Source of the DNA: UMGS172 sp964424555
GTDB lineage: Bacteria; Bacillota; Clostridia; Oscillospirales; Acutalibacteraceae
Direction of reading: 5' to 3'
DNA: 47,722 bases
Assembly (NCBI GenBank): GCA_964424555.1
Contig: CAYRIX010000013.1
Span: 1-47,722, forward strand
The notes beneath the pieces were generated by a model, which made no database searches, was not told where the DNA came from, and saw only the letters and a program-made list of their open reading frames with translations. Positions 31,256 to 40,109 of this stretch are shown here, one piece after another. Numbering within the stretch: position 1 is the stretch's first letter; every line of letters starts with the position of its first letter. The position numbers and the translations under genes are program-made.

Positions 31256-32701
31256 TTATGCACTCTTCTTTTTTCTTAAATATCCTTTCAGCGTAGAAAC
31301 AAGATACTCAAAGCTCTCAAGTCTTAATACCTTGGAGCCTATTATATATATCAAAGCACCCAAGGGCACCTGAATCAGCAATGTCAGTGCGCTTGACAGT
31401 CCAATAAATTGCACAGCATAGACCGAAGCTCCCATTACTACCGACAACACGAGCGACGGAAGTATATCGATCACTTGGTCCAAATAGCTGTATCCTAAAA
31501 GCTTTTTATTGGGGAACGCATTGATGAAGCTGCTTAACACAGTAACAAACAATAAGCTGTAAGCAATAGCCTCCACACTTATCCACATTGTAGCCAATAA
31601 AACTGCCATGCCAATTGTCTTTTTGATAACCTCAAGCTTTAAGAACATATCGCTTCGTCCCATTGCTTTAATTGCATTAAGGTTAGCCGTATGGATAGGA
31701 TAAAACACATATGTGAGGCAGAAAACACGCAAAAAAGGTACACACTGTAACCATTTTTCGGTGAGCAGCAATTCCACCAACGGCTCAGCACACATGGCCA
31801 TTCCGATCATCAACGGCATCATTATATATGTGCTGATCTTTATAGCTCTTCTGGTCATGCTCTTGACACGTTCTCTGTTTTCCTGCTCGTTTGACATGAC
31901 GGGCAACAAAACACTGTCAATAGCGGTATTGATATTGGTGACTATAAGCTGTGGAAACTGCTGTCCCTTATTATAGTAAGCCAATGCCTCAGAGGTGTAC
32001 TTTTTTCCGATTATCAATGACCGTATTTCCCTGTACACCGTATCAAGAAGTGCTGAGACCAGCATTTTCCATCCAAACGAGAACAAGCCTTTGAGACGTT
32101 CAAAGGAGAATACAAGCTTAGGTCTCCAATCGACCGTCACCCACAGCAACAGCGTGCCGACCGCCTGATTGGTAAGTGTCTGTCCTACCAAAGCCCAGAC
32201 CCCATAGCCTTTATATGCCATATAGATTCCTACCACAGCCGAAACAAGCGTCGCACCGAGCGTTGAGAAGAAAAACTTCTTGAACTGCAGCTTTCTTGAG
32301 ATGTAAGACTGCTGTATACCCCTCACACCCGAAATGACCAGCGTCAGACTCAATACCCGTATAAGTGAAGTTAGCTGAGCATCAGTATAAAACTCTGCTA
32401 TAAAGGGTGCCGCAAAGAACATTGCGGCATACAAGCCAAAGCAGATCAAAAGGTTAAAATAAAATACAGTTGAAAAATCGGTGTCGTCGGCGTTCTTTTT
32501 CTGAATAAGTGCGGTACCAAGACCGCTGTCAACAAACACCTGTAATATGGTCGTAAAAACCGTGACCAACGCAACCGTTCCGTAGACCTTGGGGTCAAGC
32601 AGACGGGCAAGAACTATGGACACAACAAAGGTAACGCCCTGCGCACCGCAGCGTTCTAAAAAGCGCCATAAAAAATTGTTGATCACCTTTTTATTATCCA
32701 T
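31256..32701 (-). CDS. wzx: Polysaccharide flippase (Wzx/MATE-like), copy 2
   Basis: The 481-aa membrane protein has about 12-14 hydrophobic segments. NNFLWRFLERCGAQGVTFVV at the N-terminus and ALVTVFTTILQVFVDSGLG are typical of the Polysacc_synt family. Wzx moves lipid-linked repeat units across the membrane for polymerisation. It shares long C-terminal blocks with copy 1 at 33682-35160 (LTLLIQVPLGALIYIIGSK versus LTLLIQVPLGILIYVAGSK; ESFEYL in both), so the two arose by duplication. The two copies flank one GT2 gene. Start and stop are tight to the neighbours. Confidence 0.9.
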   Translation of the reverse strand: MDNKKVINNFLWRFLERCGAQGVTFVVSIVLARLLDPKVYGTVALVTVFTTILQVFVDSGLGTALIQKKNADDTDFSTVFYFNLLICFGLYAAMFFAAPFIAEFYTDAQLTSLIRVLSLTLVISGVRGIQQSYISRKLQFKKFFFSTLGATLVSAVVGIYMAYKGYGVWALVGQTLTNQAVGTLLLWVTVDWRPKLVFSFERLKGLFSFGWKMLVSALLDTVYREIRSLIIGKKYTSEALAYYNKGQQFPQLIVTNINTAIDSVLLPVMSNEQENRERVKSMTRRAIKISTYIMMPLMIGMAMCAEPLVELLLTEKWLQCVPFLRVFCLTYVFYPIHTANLNAIKAMGRSDMFLKLEVIKKTIGMAVLLATMWISVEAIAYSLLFVTVLSSFINAFPNKKLLGYSYLDQVIDILPSLVLSVVMGASVYAVQFIGLSSALTLLIQVPLGALIYIIGSKVLRLESFEYLVSTLKGYLRKKKSA

Positions 32702-32722
32702 TATATATTCGTTCTTCCTATA

Positions 32723-33685
32723 TCACTTAAAAAGTCTGCGTTTTATGTTTATTAAAAACGGTAAATAAGCTTTTATCCGTATTTTCATACGTTCAATTAA
32801 CGGATATTCCTTGTAAACACTACGGTACTTTTCAGAGAAAATACCTTTAAAATCATCCTGCTCAACCTTATGAGCAAACTCGTTTCTCAGTTTTCGTCTT
32901 TGTATTACCGAATCATATTTTTTGTCGGTCTCATCATTCAAAATATCCAGCATCTGCTGTTTTTTCTGATAAAACTCTTTCCTTTTCTGAGAACTCTCCG
33001 CCATCCGTTTGGTCCAAGAGCCTGCAACCATAAAGCGGTATACCGACATGCATTCGTTTAAATATAGAATGCCGTTTTTTAAAGCACCTTGAATCTGCAA
33101 AGTATAATCAAGCGAAAGGTGCTGTCTGAACTTCATAGGCTCAAGAACCAACTGCGGTTTAAGCATAAGAGAATTGGTCGCAACAAAATCGCCTTCACCG
33201 TATATCACATCCTCTGCCTTAAGGATGCACTCCTCCTTAGCAGGAGCGATATGTCGTAGTGTCTTGCCGTTTTTAGCCTTGATAACAACCGTCTCATGGG
33301 CACAAATATCGACCTCGGGATGGGACTCGAGAGCATCAAACTGTTTTTGAAGCTTTTTGGGGTCGGTCCAATAGTCATCACCCTCGCAAAGGGCGATATA
33401 CTTGCCCTTTGCTCTTGGGTACTGATATAAAGCGGCCACCCGCAGTCCTTTTGAAAACTGATTCTCAACCTGATATATAGGCTTGATCAGTTCGGGATAT
33501 TTGGACTCATATTCTCTTATAATATCGGCCGTGTTGTCGGTCGAAGCATCGTCATGCACAAGCACCTCAAACGGGAAAGAGGTCTCCTGCATAACAAAGC
33601 CCTCCAGCGCATCACGAATGTACTTTCCGTGGTTATAAGCATTACAAATAACGCTTACCATGATTTTATCATCAAATGTACTCAA
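32723..33685 (-). CDS. Glycosyltransferase family 2
   Basis: The 320-aa GT-A-fold enzyme opens MVSVICNAYNHGKYIRDALE, with FEVLVHDDASTDNTADIIRE as the nucleotide-sugar binding Asp site. The catalytic segment is KYIALCEGDDYWTDPKKLQK (GDD plus Trp). It adds a sugar to the lipid-linked repeat unit on the cytosolic face; donor and acceptor are not readable. The C-terminal third is basic and helical, consistent with membrane association. It starts within the wzx copy 1 stop (four-base ATGA overlap at 33682-33685). Confidence 0.92.
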   Translation of the reverse strand: MSTFDDKIMVSVICNAYNHGKYIRDALEGFVMQETSFPFEVLVHDDASTDNTADIIREYESKYPELIKPIYQVENQFSKGLRVAALYQYPRAKGKYIALCEGDDYWTDPKKLQKQFDALESHPEVDICAHETVVIKAKNGKTLRHIAPAKEECILKAEDVIYGEGDFVATNSLMLKPQLVLEPMKFRQHLSLDYTLQIQGALKNGILYLNECMSVYRFMVAGSWTKRMAESSQKRKEFYQKKQQMLDILNDETDKKYDSVIQRRKLRNEFAHKVEQDDFKGIFSEKYRSVYKEYPLIERMKIRIKAYLPFLINIKRRLFK

Positions 33686-35160
33686 TTTGATTCTTCCTCA
33701 GTTTGAACACTTGGTTTTTTATGTTTTTTCAAGAAGCCCTTCAGCATACCCCAAAGATACTCAAAGCTCTCAAACTTAAATAGTTTTGAGCCTGCAACGT
33801 AAATCAGAATGCCTAACGGAACCTGAATTAAAAGGGTCAGAATACTGCTTAAATTCAAGAACATGACAGAGTAGGTCGCAAATCCCATTACGGCAGAAAG
33901 CACTATAGGGGGTAAAATATCAGCGATCTGATGTTTGAATTGGTACTGCAAATGCTTGCGGTAAACAAAAGCGTTTATTACAAGACAGATCATTGAAGCA
34001 AAGATGGAGCTTGCTATCATCAGCTGAACGCTGTGACGGAAGGTTAAAAGAAGACAAACGACCGTAACCGATTTACCAATAATGTTAAGTCTGAGTGAAA
34101 CACCGCTTTTACCTAAGGAATTAAGAGCATGCCTTTGTGCCGAAAGCGGCCAGAACAAACAAATAATTGCTACCAGACGCACATACACGATACTGTCTGC
34201 CCATTTATCGGTCAACAGAATTCTTATCATAGGGTCTGCAACGGCGCACATGCCCGCCATAAGCGGTGCACAAACATAAAGGCTGGTTTTCATCGCACGA
34301 CGCAGGACCTTCAATCCGTTTTCCCAATCAGACTGATATTTTGAAAGCGATGAAAACAAAACGGTTGTTGTCGCACCGTCGACCTGAGTCATAACAAGCG
34401 TGGGGAACTGGTATCCCTTGTTGTAGTACGCAAGGTCTTTGCCCGAGTACTGTGTTCCTATAATAATAGAACGGATGTTGTTAAATATCGAATCAAGCAA
34501 TCCCGAAGCTAACATCTTCATGCTGAAACCAAACATGTTTTTAAAAGATTTGCCCGAAAAAATAAATTTCGGCTTCCATTTGACAATACACCACATGAGA
34601 ACTGCGGCAACAGCATAATTAACAAGACTTGAATAAACAAGTGCCCATGCGCCAAACCCCAGCAGTGCAAGTATTATGCCCACAACTCCGTGCACTCCGA
34701 CGCCACAAAGACCGACATAAAAGCTCTTTTTGAATTTGAAATCACGTGCTATCAATGCTCTCTGTACAGAGTACAACGCACCGATTACAATTACAAGGCT
34801 TTGCACTCTCAAAAGGGAAGTAAGTCTCGGCTCATGATACCAGATTGAAATATACGGTGCCGCAAAGTAAAGTATGGCATAAAGAAACAGTGAAACACCT
34901 ATACCCGAATAGAACATTGTGTTAATGTCTTTTTCGGAAAGCTCTTTTTTCTGTATTATTGCCGATGAAAAGCCCGTATTGATAAATACCATTGCAATGT
35001 TTGTGAAAACGGTTATCATTGCAACAACACCGTAATCATCGGGTGTTAAAATACGTGCCAGAACCAGCGAAATAATAAAGCCTATGATCTGAGTACCGGC
35101 ATTTTGAAGGAACTTCCAAATGAAGCCACTTATAGTTTTACTTTTTAAAGATTTATCCAT
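33682..35160 (-). CDS. wzx: Polysaccharide flippase (Wzx/MATE-like), copy 1
   Basis: The 492-aa membrane protein has the same fold and C-terminal blocks as the gene at 31256-32701. It opens ISGFIWKFLQNAGTQIIGFI and has VVAMITVFTNIAMVFINTGF, then the paired IVLSAVMGFATYSVMFLNLS and LTLLIQVPLGILIYVAGSKL. Its tail is longer (KKHKKPSVQTEEESN). Two flippases in one operon may serve two repeat units or acceptor types, or one may be redundant after duplication. It begins three bases after the preceding glycosyltransferase stop. Confidence 0.9.
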   Translation of the reverse strand: MDKSLKSKTISGFIWKFLQNAGTQIIGFIISLVLARILTPDDYGVVAMITVFTNIAMVFINTGFSSAIIQKKELSEKDINTMFYSGIGVSLFLYAILYFAAPYISIWYHEPRLTSLLRVQSLVIVIGALYSVQRALIARDFKFKKSFYVGLCGVGVHGVVGIILALLGFGAWALVYSSLVNYAVAAVLMWCIVKWKPKFIFSGKSFKNMFGFSMKMLASGLLDSIFNNIRSIIIGTQYSGKDLAYYNKGYQFPTLVMTQVDGATTTVLFSSLSKYQSDWENGLKVLRRAMKTSLYVCAPLMAGMCAVADPMIRILLTDKWADSIVYVRLVAIICLFWPLSAQRHALNSLGKSGVSLRLNIIGKSVTVVCLLLTFRHSVQLMIASSIFASMICLVINAFVYRKHLQYQFKHQIADILPPIVLSAVMGFATYSVMFLNLSSILTLLIQVPLGILIYVAGSKLFKFESFEYLWGMLKGFLKKHKKPSVQTEEESN

Positions 35161-35163
35161 TTA

Positions 35164-36159
35164 TTATGTCTCCTGCTTGGGATGCAGTTTATTTTTTATT
35201 GCTTTTAATGCTTTGCCTGTGAAAATCAATTTGATAAAGTGCACGACTCTATACAGGAATACCTTCACAGGATTCTTCTTGGCATGGCCTAAAAGCTTGT
35301 CATATTCCCTGCCGAAATGCTTGTCGTCCATAACATACTTCGGGTGCTTTACAGGGAATTCTATTTCATAGGTATTGGCATCAAAAAATTTCGGTGCTTT
35401 TGTTTTGTCGGTATAATTAAAATGAGCGCCGACATGGCCAATGTTTCTAATCATATTCTTGGTTGGCATTATTGACATTCTATGAAACAAAACACTGTTT
35501 ACGGCATGAAAATACTCTCCGCCCGGCTTATGATTGTCAACAAGCTTTCCGTCACAATAGCCCTCGACCTTTTTGTACCAAAACTCGTTCAGGTTATCCT
35601 TTAAGCATCGCTTGATATAATCGTTATCGGCGTAATCAAACGGGAACTCCTTATTCGTGCTTGCACGCTTCCATGTGGCAAGACCCCATATCGACCAACC
35701 GTTTTCTGAGAAGAAATAATCATTAGGCTCCGCATCGGCATAGATTCCCATGGGATTATGGCCGCAGATCATCTCTATACGCTCGTCATCCTTGTATCTT
35801 TCAAGTAACTCTTCACAGAATTTGAAATATGAAACCGCAGGGACCTGATCGTCTTCTAAAAAAATACAACGGTCAACCTTGCTCCATATCAGCTCAGTGC
35901 ACTTTCTGCTCATGGTATAAAGACCGTTATTATGATCCTCATACAGCTTATATACCGTGCACTCCCAGTCGATCTCGTTATCGAAGATCTTTCGGTTTTG
36001 GTATATTGCAGCCCATTCCTTTTCGTTTCGTCCTCCGTCCGAAATAAGGAAAAGCGTACTCGGTCTCGCCTGCTTCAGCACTTCAAACTGTGCTCTTTGA
36101 GCTTCCGGGCGGATCCAGATATTAACCCTCACCGGCACATCTACCAAATAATCCTTCAT
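35164..36159 (-). CDS. Glycosyltransferase, GT-A fold with EDD motif
   Basis: The ~331-aa protein has VNIWIRPEAQRAQFEVLKQA and STLFLISDGGRNEKEW, then CIFLEDDQVPAVSYFKFCEE. The acidic EDD corresponds to the DxD metal/donor site of GT-A enzymes, in a layout I associate with GT2/GT13-like bacterial transferases. Its conserved core ends near DNHKPGGEYFHAVNSVLFHR. The C-terminus is basic and hydrophobic, likely at the membrane. The start at 36159 is preferred to 36189 because it does not overlap the preceding stop (36164) and AGAGGGATG precedes it. Confidence 0.75.
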   Translation of the reverse strand: MKDYLVDVPVRVNIWIRPEAQRAQFEVLKQARPSTLFLISDGGRNEKEWAAIYQNRKIFDNEIDWECTVYKLYEDHNNGLYTMSRKCTELIWSKVDRCIFLEDDQVPAVSYFKFCEELLERYKDDERIEMICGHNPMGIYADAEPNDYFFSENGWSIWGLATWKRASTNKEFPFDYADNDYIKRCLKDNLNEFWYKKVEGYCDGKLVDNHKPGGEYFHAVNSVLFHRMSIMPTKNMIRNIGHVGAHFNYTDKTKAPKFFDANTYEIEFPVKHPKYVMDDKHFGREYDKLLGHAKKNPVKVFLYRVVHFIKLIFTGKALKAIKNKLHPKQET

Positions 36160-36163
36160 GCGC

Positions 36164-37432
36164 TCATCCCTCTTGTTGTACATCAACAAAAATCTTTCTC
36201 ATCTTTTCATAACTGCAAACCTGATCCGGGCTTCTTAAGGTCTCCTTCGCATTCTCCGACAGCTTCTGTCTGAGCTGTTTGTCCTCAAAGATACGGCAGA
36301 TATTGTTTGCAAGCACCTCATAGTCCTCAAATCTGTGCAAAAGACAGTTCTCGCCATCCTTGGCATATTCCCCTATGCCACCGACAAAGGCGGAAACGCA
36401 GGGTGCTCCGACCGTCATCGCCTCTTTAAGGGTGCTGGAGTGGTTTTCAATAGACGAACAGACAGCAAAGCAGTTGACCTTACTCATTCGTTCTGCCATT
36501 TCGTCAGCGACAAGTGTTCCTGTATAGGTCACGTTTTCGGTCAGATCAAGATCCTTTATCATCTTGGTTATCAGTCGCTCATACCCGTTTTGCTTGAGCT
36601 TCAATATCAGGGTATTGGTTTTTCTGAGTGGAAGTCCCGGAACGTAAAGCTTTACGTCGGGATACTTCTTTTTAACCATACACAGCGCCTTCAAAAGCAT
36701 ATGCAGGCCCTTGACGGAGTAGTTGGACGCCGCACACATTATGGTGTGGGGGATCATATTTTCCTCACTCCAGTTATACTCGGAAAAGCTCTGCGAGATG
36801 CTCAACGGCAGATAGTGCGTCTTTACATCGGGGCAAGCCTTCGTGCAGTATGAGACCGTCCATTGATTTTCTGCGATTATGTGTCCTGAAAGACGGATGA
36901 TCTCCTTTTCATACTCGGCTCTCTTTTCAAAGCCTCTCTTTATCTTACGAAGTGTCGTGCCTGTCAGCACATCTCGCAGTGTTACCGCCGTCTTAATTTC
37001 CTTATCGGTCAGACCGGCAAGGTAATACTTACCGATACTGTCAAGTACGCCTTGGATGAACACTACCGACGGTATCTTGCCGTCGGCCGCCTTGAGTGCG
37101 GCAAGAGCATACGGAAACTCTGTTCCCCAAATTTCGATGAGGTCGGGCTTTTCGGCATCAATTATCTCTTTCCAGGCCGCTACCGATCTTTCGCTCTTGT
37201 AATCATACTTCTCGTTTGCAACCCCTTGCAGAGTATAGTATGTAACGTTTCCGTCTTCAAATTTTGGAAGCGTTACGGTTTTTTCAATGTTTACAACAAC
37301 TATCTTATCCTCGCCGAAGATAGGTGCCTCTTCCAGCATAGCATCAAGCCAAAGTCCGCTTGTAGATCTCCTGCCAAACCGTTCAAAATGCAAAGCGCCG
37401 CAGCATTTATTTACTATCCATAATGTTTTCAT
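36164..37432 (-). CDS. Glycosyltransferase family 4 (GT-B), 1
   Basis: The 422-aa GT-B enzyme starts TLWIVNKCCGALHFERFGRR and has the nucleotide-binding C-domain HTIMCAASNYSVKGLHMLLK, LYVPGLPL and MSKVNCFAVCSSIENHSSTLKEAM. The Glu-x7-Glu (E-N-H-S-S-T-L-K-E) near residue 340 and FVGGIGEYAKDGENCLLH are the family signature. It acts in repeat-unit assembly. The donor is unknown. It is the first gene after the 171-base gap at 37433-37603. GGGGAAATAGGT upstream is its ribosome binding site. Confidence 0.9.
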   Translation of the reverse strand: MKTLWIVNKCCGALHFERFGRRSTSGLWLDAMLEEAPIFGEDKIVVVNIEKTVTLPKFEDGNVTYYTLQGVANEKYDYKSERSVAAWKEIIDAEKPDLIEIWGTEFPYALAALKAADGKIPSVVFIQGVLDSIGKYYLAGLTDKEIKTAVTLRDVLTGTTLRKIKRGFEKRAEYEKEIIRLSGHIIAENQWTVSYCTKACPDVKTHYLPLSISQSFSEYNWSEENMIPHTIMCAASNYSVKGLHMLLKALCMVKKKYPDVKLYVPGLPLRKTNTLILKLKQNGYERLITKMIKDLDLTENVTYTGTLVADEMAERMSKVNCFAVCSSIENHSSTLKEAMTVGAPCVSAFVGGIGEYAKDGENCLLHRFEDYEVLANNICRIFEDKQLRQKLSENAKETLRSPDQVCSYEKMRKIFVDVQQEG

Positions 37433-37487
37433 ACCTATTTCCCCTTTTTATCTATCTTACTGTATAAAACGCCGAAAAACGGAGTCG

Positions 37488-37589
37488 TTAAGATAAATAC
37501 ATATTTATCAGATTTCGTGTGGCCGCCGCAATGTCACCTGTGCCGATCCTTGGGCGTGCATTAATACCGACAATCTTGGGTTTTGACAA
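37488..37589 (-). CDS. Possible small ORF or gene remnant after wzy
   Basis: A 33-codon frame starts at TTG (37589), with AGGGTGATC just upstream and 14 bases after the wzy stop. It ends TAA at 37488. It reads SKPKIVGINARPRIGTGDIA and then AATRNLINMYLS. The composition looks like real coding sequence (a glycosyltransferase- or SDR-like first strand), not random DNA. It may be the 5' remnant of a deleted gene in the only sizeable gap of the operon. I do not recognise a family. Confidence 0.4.
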   Translation of the reverse strand: MSKPKIVGINARPRIGTGDIAAATRNLINMYLS

Positions 37590-37603
37590 AAGATCACCCT
37601 GCT

Positions 37604-38848
37604 TTAACCGTGATCGTTATTTTGTTCCTTATTAAGGATCAAAACATACCGCATCATAAAAGGTATTGCAAGTCCTAACTCCATTGTCCACAGTTCGGGG
37701 TTGAGAACACCGAGAACTACCGCAAGACCCAAGGAAACCACCGAGAAATAATACACCGATGATCCGCTTGCCACGGTCTTGAAAGCTCCACGGAAACTTA
37801 AATACATAACTACAACCATGATCGCTCCGAATATGCCCCAGTCTGCCATACTGTCAAGCAAGAAGGAATGACCGCCGCTATTGACGCCTCCAAACGGCAC
37901 ATTGCCGAAAATAGGACTGTTCAAAAACGCTTGTATAGATAAGTCATACTTTTCTTCACGGGCAGATGCGCTTGAACCTGAAGCGGGCCCGCTTCCGCTT
38001 CGCAGGATCTCCGCTACATCCTTTAATTTTTCAGATGAGCTTTCCAACAGATCCCATTCGGCCAAAGCATCCAACAGATCGGATGCTAAAAACAGCAAAA
38101 ACACCAGACCTATAACGATAACACGTATCCATTTTTTTGCCTTGGTCATATCCCCGTGCAACGGGAACAGGTATACCACACACGAAGCCAAAAACAGCAA
38201 CGCAGCCGTTGTGTACGCACTTTTAAACACGCACAAAGCCGAACACAATGTAAACAATACGGCCAACACCTTGTTCTTTCGGCGCAGCACACACACTATC
38301 AACGGATGCAACACGACCAAAGAATATATGAAACCAAATCCACCGATATTGTATTTGTAATAGGTCAGATAATAGTCATCACCCGTTGCCAGTTCTCGGC
38401 TTGCATCAGGGAACGTCTCAAGACCTATATATGTCGTTACGGCAGTTATAGCGTAGGTTATAATTATGAGCGGCACTATTTTTTTGATCACCTTATCAGA
38501 CTTGTTTAAAACAAGCTGTAATCCGACAACTATCGGTATAAAATCCAAAAAGCGCGACCAAAGGTTGTATACAAACTGCACATTGTCAAAGTAGTCTCTT
38601 AAAAACGTCATAGCCAAATAAATAACAACTACCGTCGTAAGAGACATACTTAACTTGTACGGCTTAACGGACAAAAACACCGCCGCCACCAAAAACACCA
38701 TAAGCACCATTGCGACATAGGTGTTCATATACAGCGCCACAATAGGCATTTCCCAAAGCAAATAGAATATCAGCAGTGCACAAATAAAGTCGTGAGATTC
38801 TTCTCTTTGGTCAGTCGGATTCAAACTTCTGCTACGATACTCAGACAA
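37604..38848 (-). CDS. wzy: O-antigen polymerase/ligase-like membrane protein (Wzy)
   Basis: The 414-aa protein has about ten to twelve hydrophobic segments, with a large outer loop at about residues 245-325. GHSFLLDSMADWGIFGAIM near the C-terminus has the His-Ser and Trp-Gly pattern seen in Wzy/WaaL/O-antigen polymerase families. It would polymerise the exported repeat units. The start is a TTG at 38848 with GGAGGAAC eight bases upstream. It is the only polymerase candidate in the window. It lies in the middle of the operon, followed by the small ORF and a 171-base gap. Confidence 0.82.
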   Translation of the reverse strand: MSEYRSRSLNPTDQREESHDFICALLIFYLLWEMPIVALYMNTYVAMVLMVFLVAAVFLSVKPYKLSMSLTTVVVIYLAMTFLRDYFDNVQFVYNLWSRFLDFIPIVVGLQLVLNKSDKVIKKIVPLIIITYAITAVTTYIGLETFPDASRELATGDDYYLTYYKYNIGGFGFIYSLVVLHPLIVCVLRRKNKVLAVLFTLCSALCVFKSAYTTAALLFLASCVVYLFPLHGDMTKAKKWIRVIVIGLVFLLFLASDLLDALAEWDLLESSSEKLKDVAEILRSGSGPASGSSASAREEKYDLSIQAFLNSPIFGNVPFGGVNSGGHSFLLDSMADWGIFGAIMVVVMYLSFRGAFKTVASGSSVYYFSVVSLGLAVVLGVLNPELWTMELGLAIPFMMRYVLILNKEQNNDHG

Positions 38849-38901
38849 AATGTTCCTCCACTAATAAATAAGACGGTTTAAACTAAAATCAATGTTAATG
38901 A

Positions 38902-40107
38902 TCACTTGATTCCTCGCAGCAAAGCCACTATTTTTTTGCATTGCTCCCGAGGACTTTTGCATTGTGATACAAATTCAAGAGCTTTTTGGCCCTTTTCATT
39001 ACGCTCCTCCTCCGAAAGGCTCATCACGTATTTCAACGCATCAACAAAGCCGTTTTCGGTATCTTCAATACGGTAGTAATAATCATCGTATTCGTTGGGA
39101 ATACCGTCAAGCTTATAACCCAACATTGGCGTTCCCGACGACATATATTCCAAAACTTTTGAAGGGAAACTGTACTTGGTAAACACTTGATTTTTTCTTG
39201 GATTCACAAGTAAAGAAGCTGTTTTCTGTGCCGCAATAACTTCACTGTTAGGTACAGAACCCATCAATTTAATGTTGGTTCGGTCAGCGCTCAATGTTTT
39301 TATTTCATCAACTGCTGTGCCATCACCGTAAATTATTAATTCCCACTCGGGGTTATCTACTTTGATGAACGCCTCTACAAGGTCAACAACGCCGTACTCT
39401 TTTTTTATGCCGCCTGCATATATAATGCTCTTTTTTCTATCTTCAACCGGTGCCGACTGTTGTGATGCACCAGTTGCTATGCCCTCAACAACAGTGTATT
39501 TAACTGGTTTTGCAAACCATTCCTTCATCGCATCAGCAAGAAAAACAAAACAGTCAATGTTATTTGTTGCTTTTTTCAAAAGCTTTATTTCTACTGACTT
39601 TATCCGCGAACGCAGATTTTTTACTTGTGACGTGCTCATATACTCTGGGAGGTCAGGCACAACAATACAAACCTTTATTTCAGGAAACTTTTTTTTAACA
39701 TAGTTAGCCAACTGGCAAAACGGAGTTGTCAATGCATAGACCAATAAGACTTTTTGCTTGTTCGATTTTTCCTTGACCCACTTATTTAACACACCTTTGA
39801 TGTTGATATATTTACTAAAAAATTTATATCCCATCAAGTTACAAAAGCCGATATTTATGTCCCCATTGGCATTTTCGGAGTGTTTAAACTTAAAAGTTGG
39901 AATTTTGCACTTTTTATATCTTTTAGGGTAAGATCCAATATACAAAGAGTTGGCAATCTTCACATCTACTCCGTCAATGCTATCAAAGCCTTTGACTATT
40001 GCCCATTGAAGTTTATCCGCTGCATACTGCATTCCGCCTATTGAGTCTTTTTGTATTTGGTCTCGGTACTCCTCCGGAAAAAGTCCCATCAAACACAGAA
40101 TATCCAT
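38902..40107 (-). CDS. Glycosyltransferase family 4 (GT-B), 2
   Basis: The 401-aa protein has a Rossmann-type C-domain with KKSIIYAGGIKKEYGVVDLV, WELIIYGDGTAVDEIK and IKLMGSVPNSEVIAAQKTAS. LLVNPRKNQVFTKYSFPSKV with EYMSSGTPMLGYKLDGIP resembles the GT4 E-x7-E region, here with the first position shifted. The sequence is visibly more AT-rich than the flanking biosynthetic genes, which hints at separate acquisition. The donor is unknown. Confidence 0.87.
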   Translation of the reverse strand: MDILCLMGLFPEEYRDQIQKDSIGGMQYAADKLQWAIVKGFDSIDGVDVKIANSLYIGSYPKRYKKCKIPTFKFKHSENANGDINIGFCNLMGYKFFSKYINIKGVLNKWVKEKSNKQKVLLVYALTTPFCQLANYVKKKFPEIKVCIVVPDLPEYMSTSQVKNLRSRIKSVEIKLLKKATNNIDCFVFLADAMKEWFAKPVKYTVVEGIATGASQQSAPVEDRKKSIIYAGGIKKEYGVVDLVEAFIKVDNPEWELIIYGDGTAVDEIKTLSADRTNIKLMGSVPNSEVIAAQKTASLLVNPRKNQVFTKYSFPSKVLEYMSSGTPMLGYKLDGIPNEYDDYYYRIEDTENGFVDALKYVMSLSEEERNEKGQKALEFVSQCKSPREQCKKIVALLRGIK

Positions 40108-40109
40108 AA

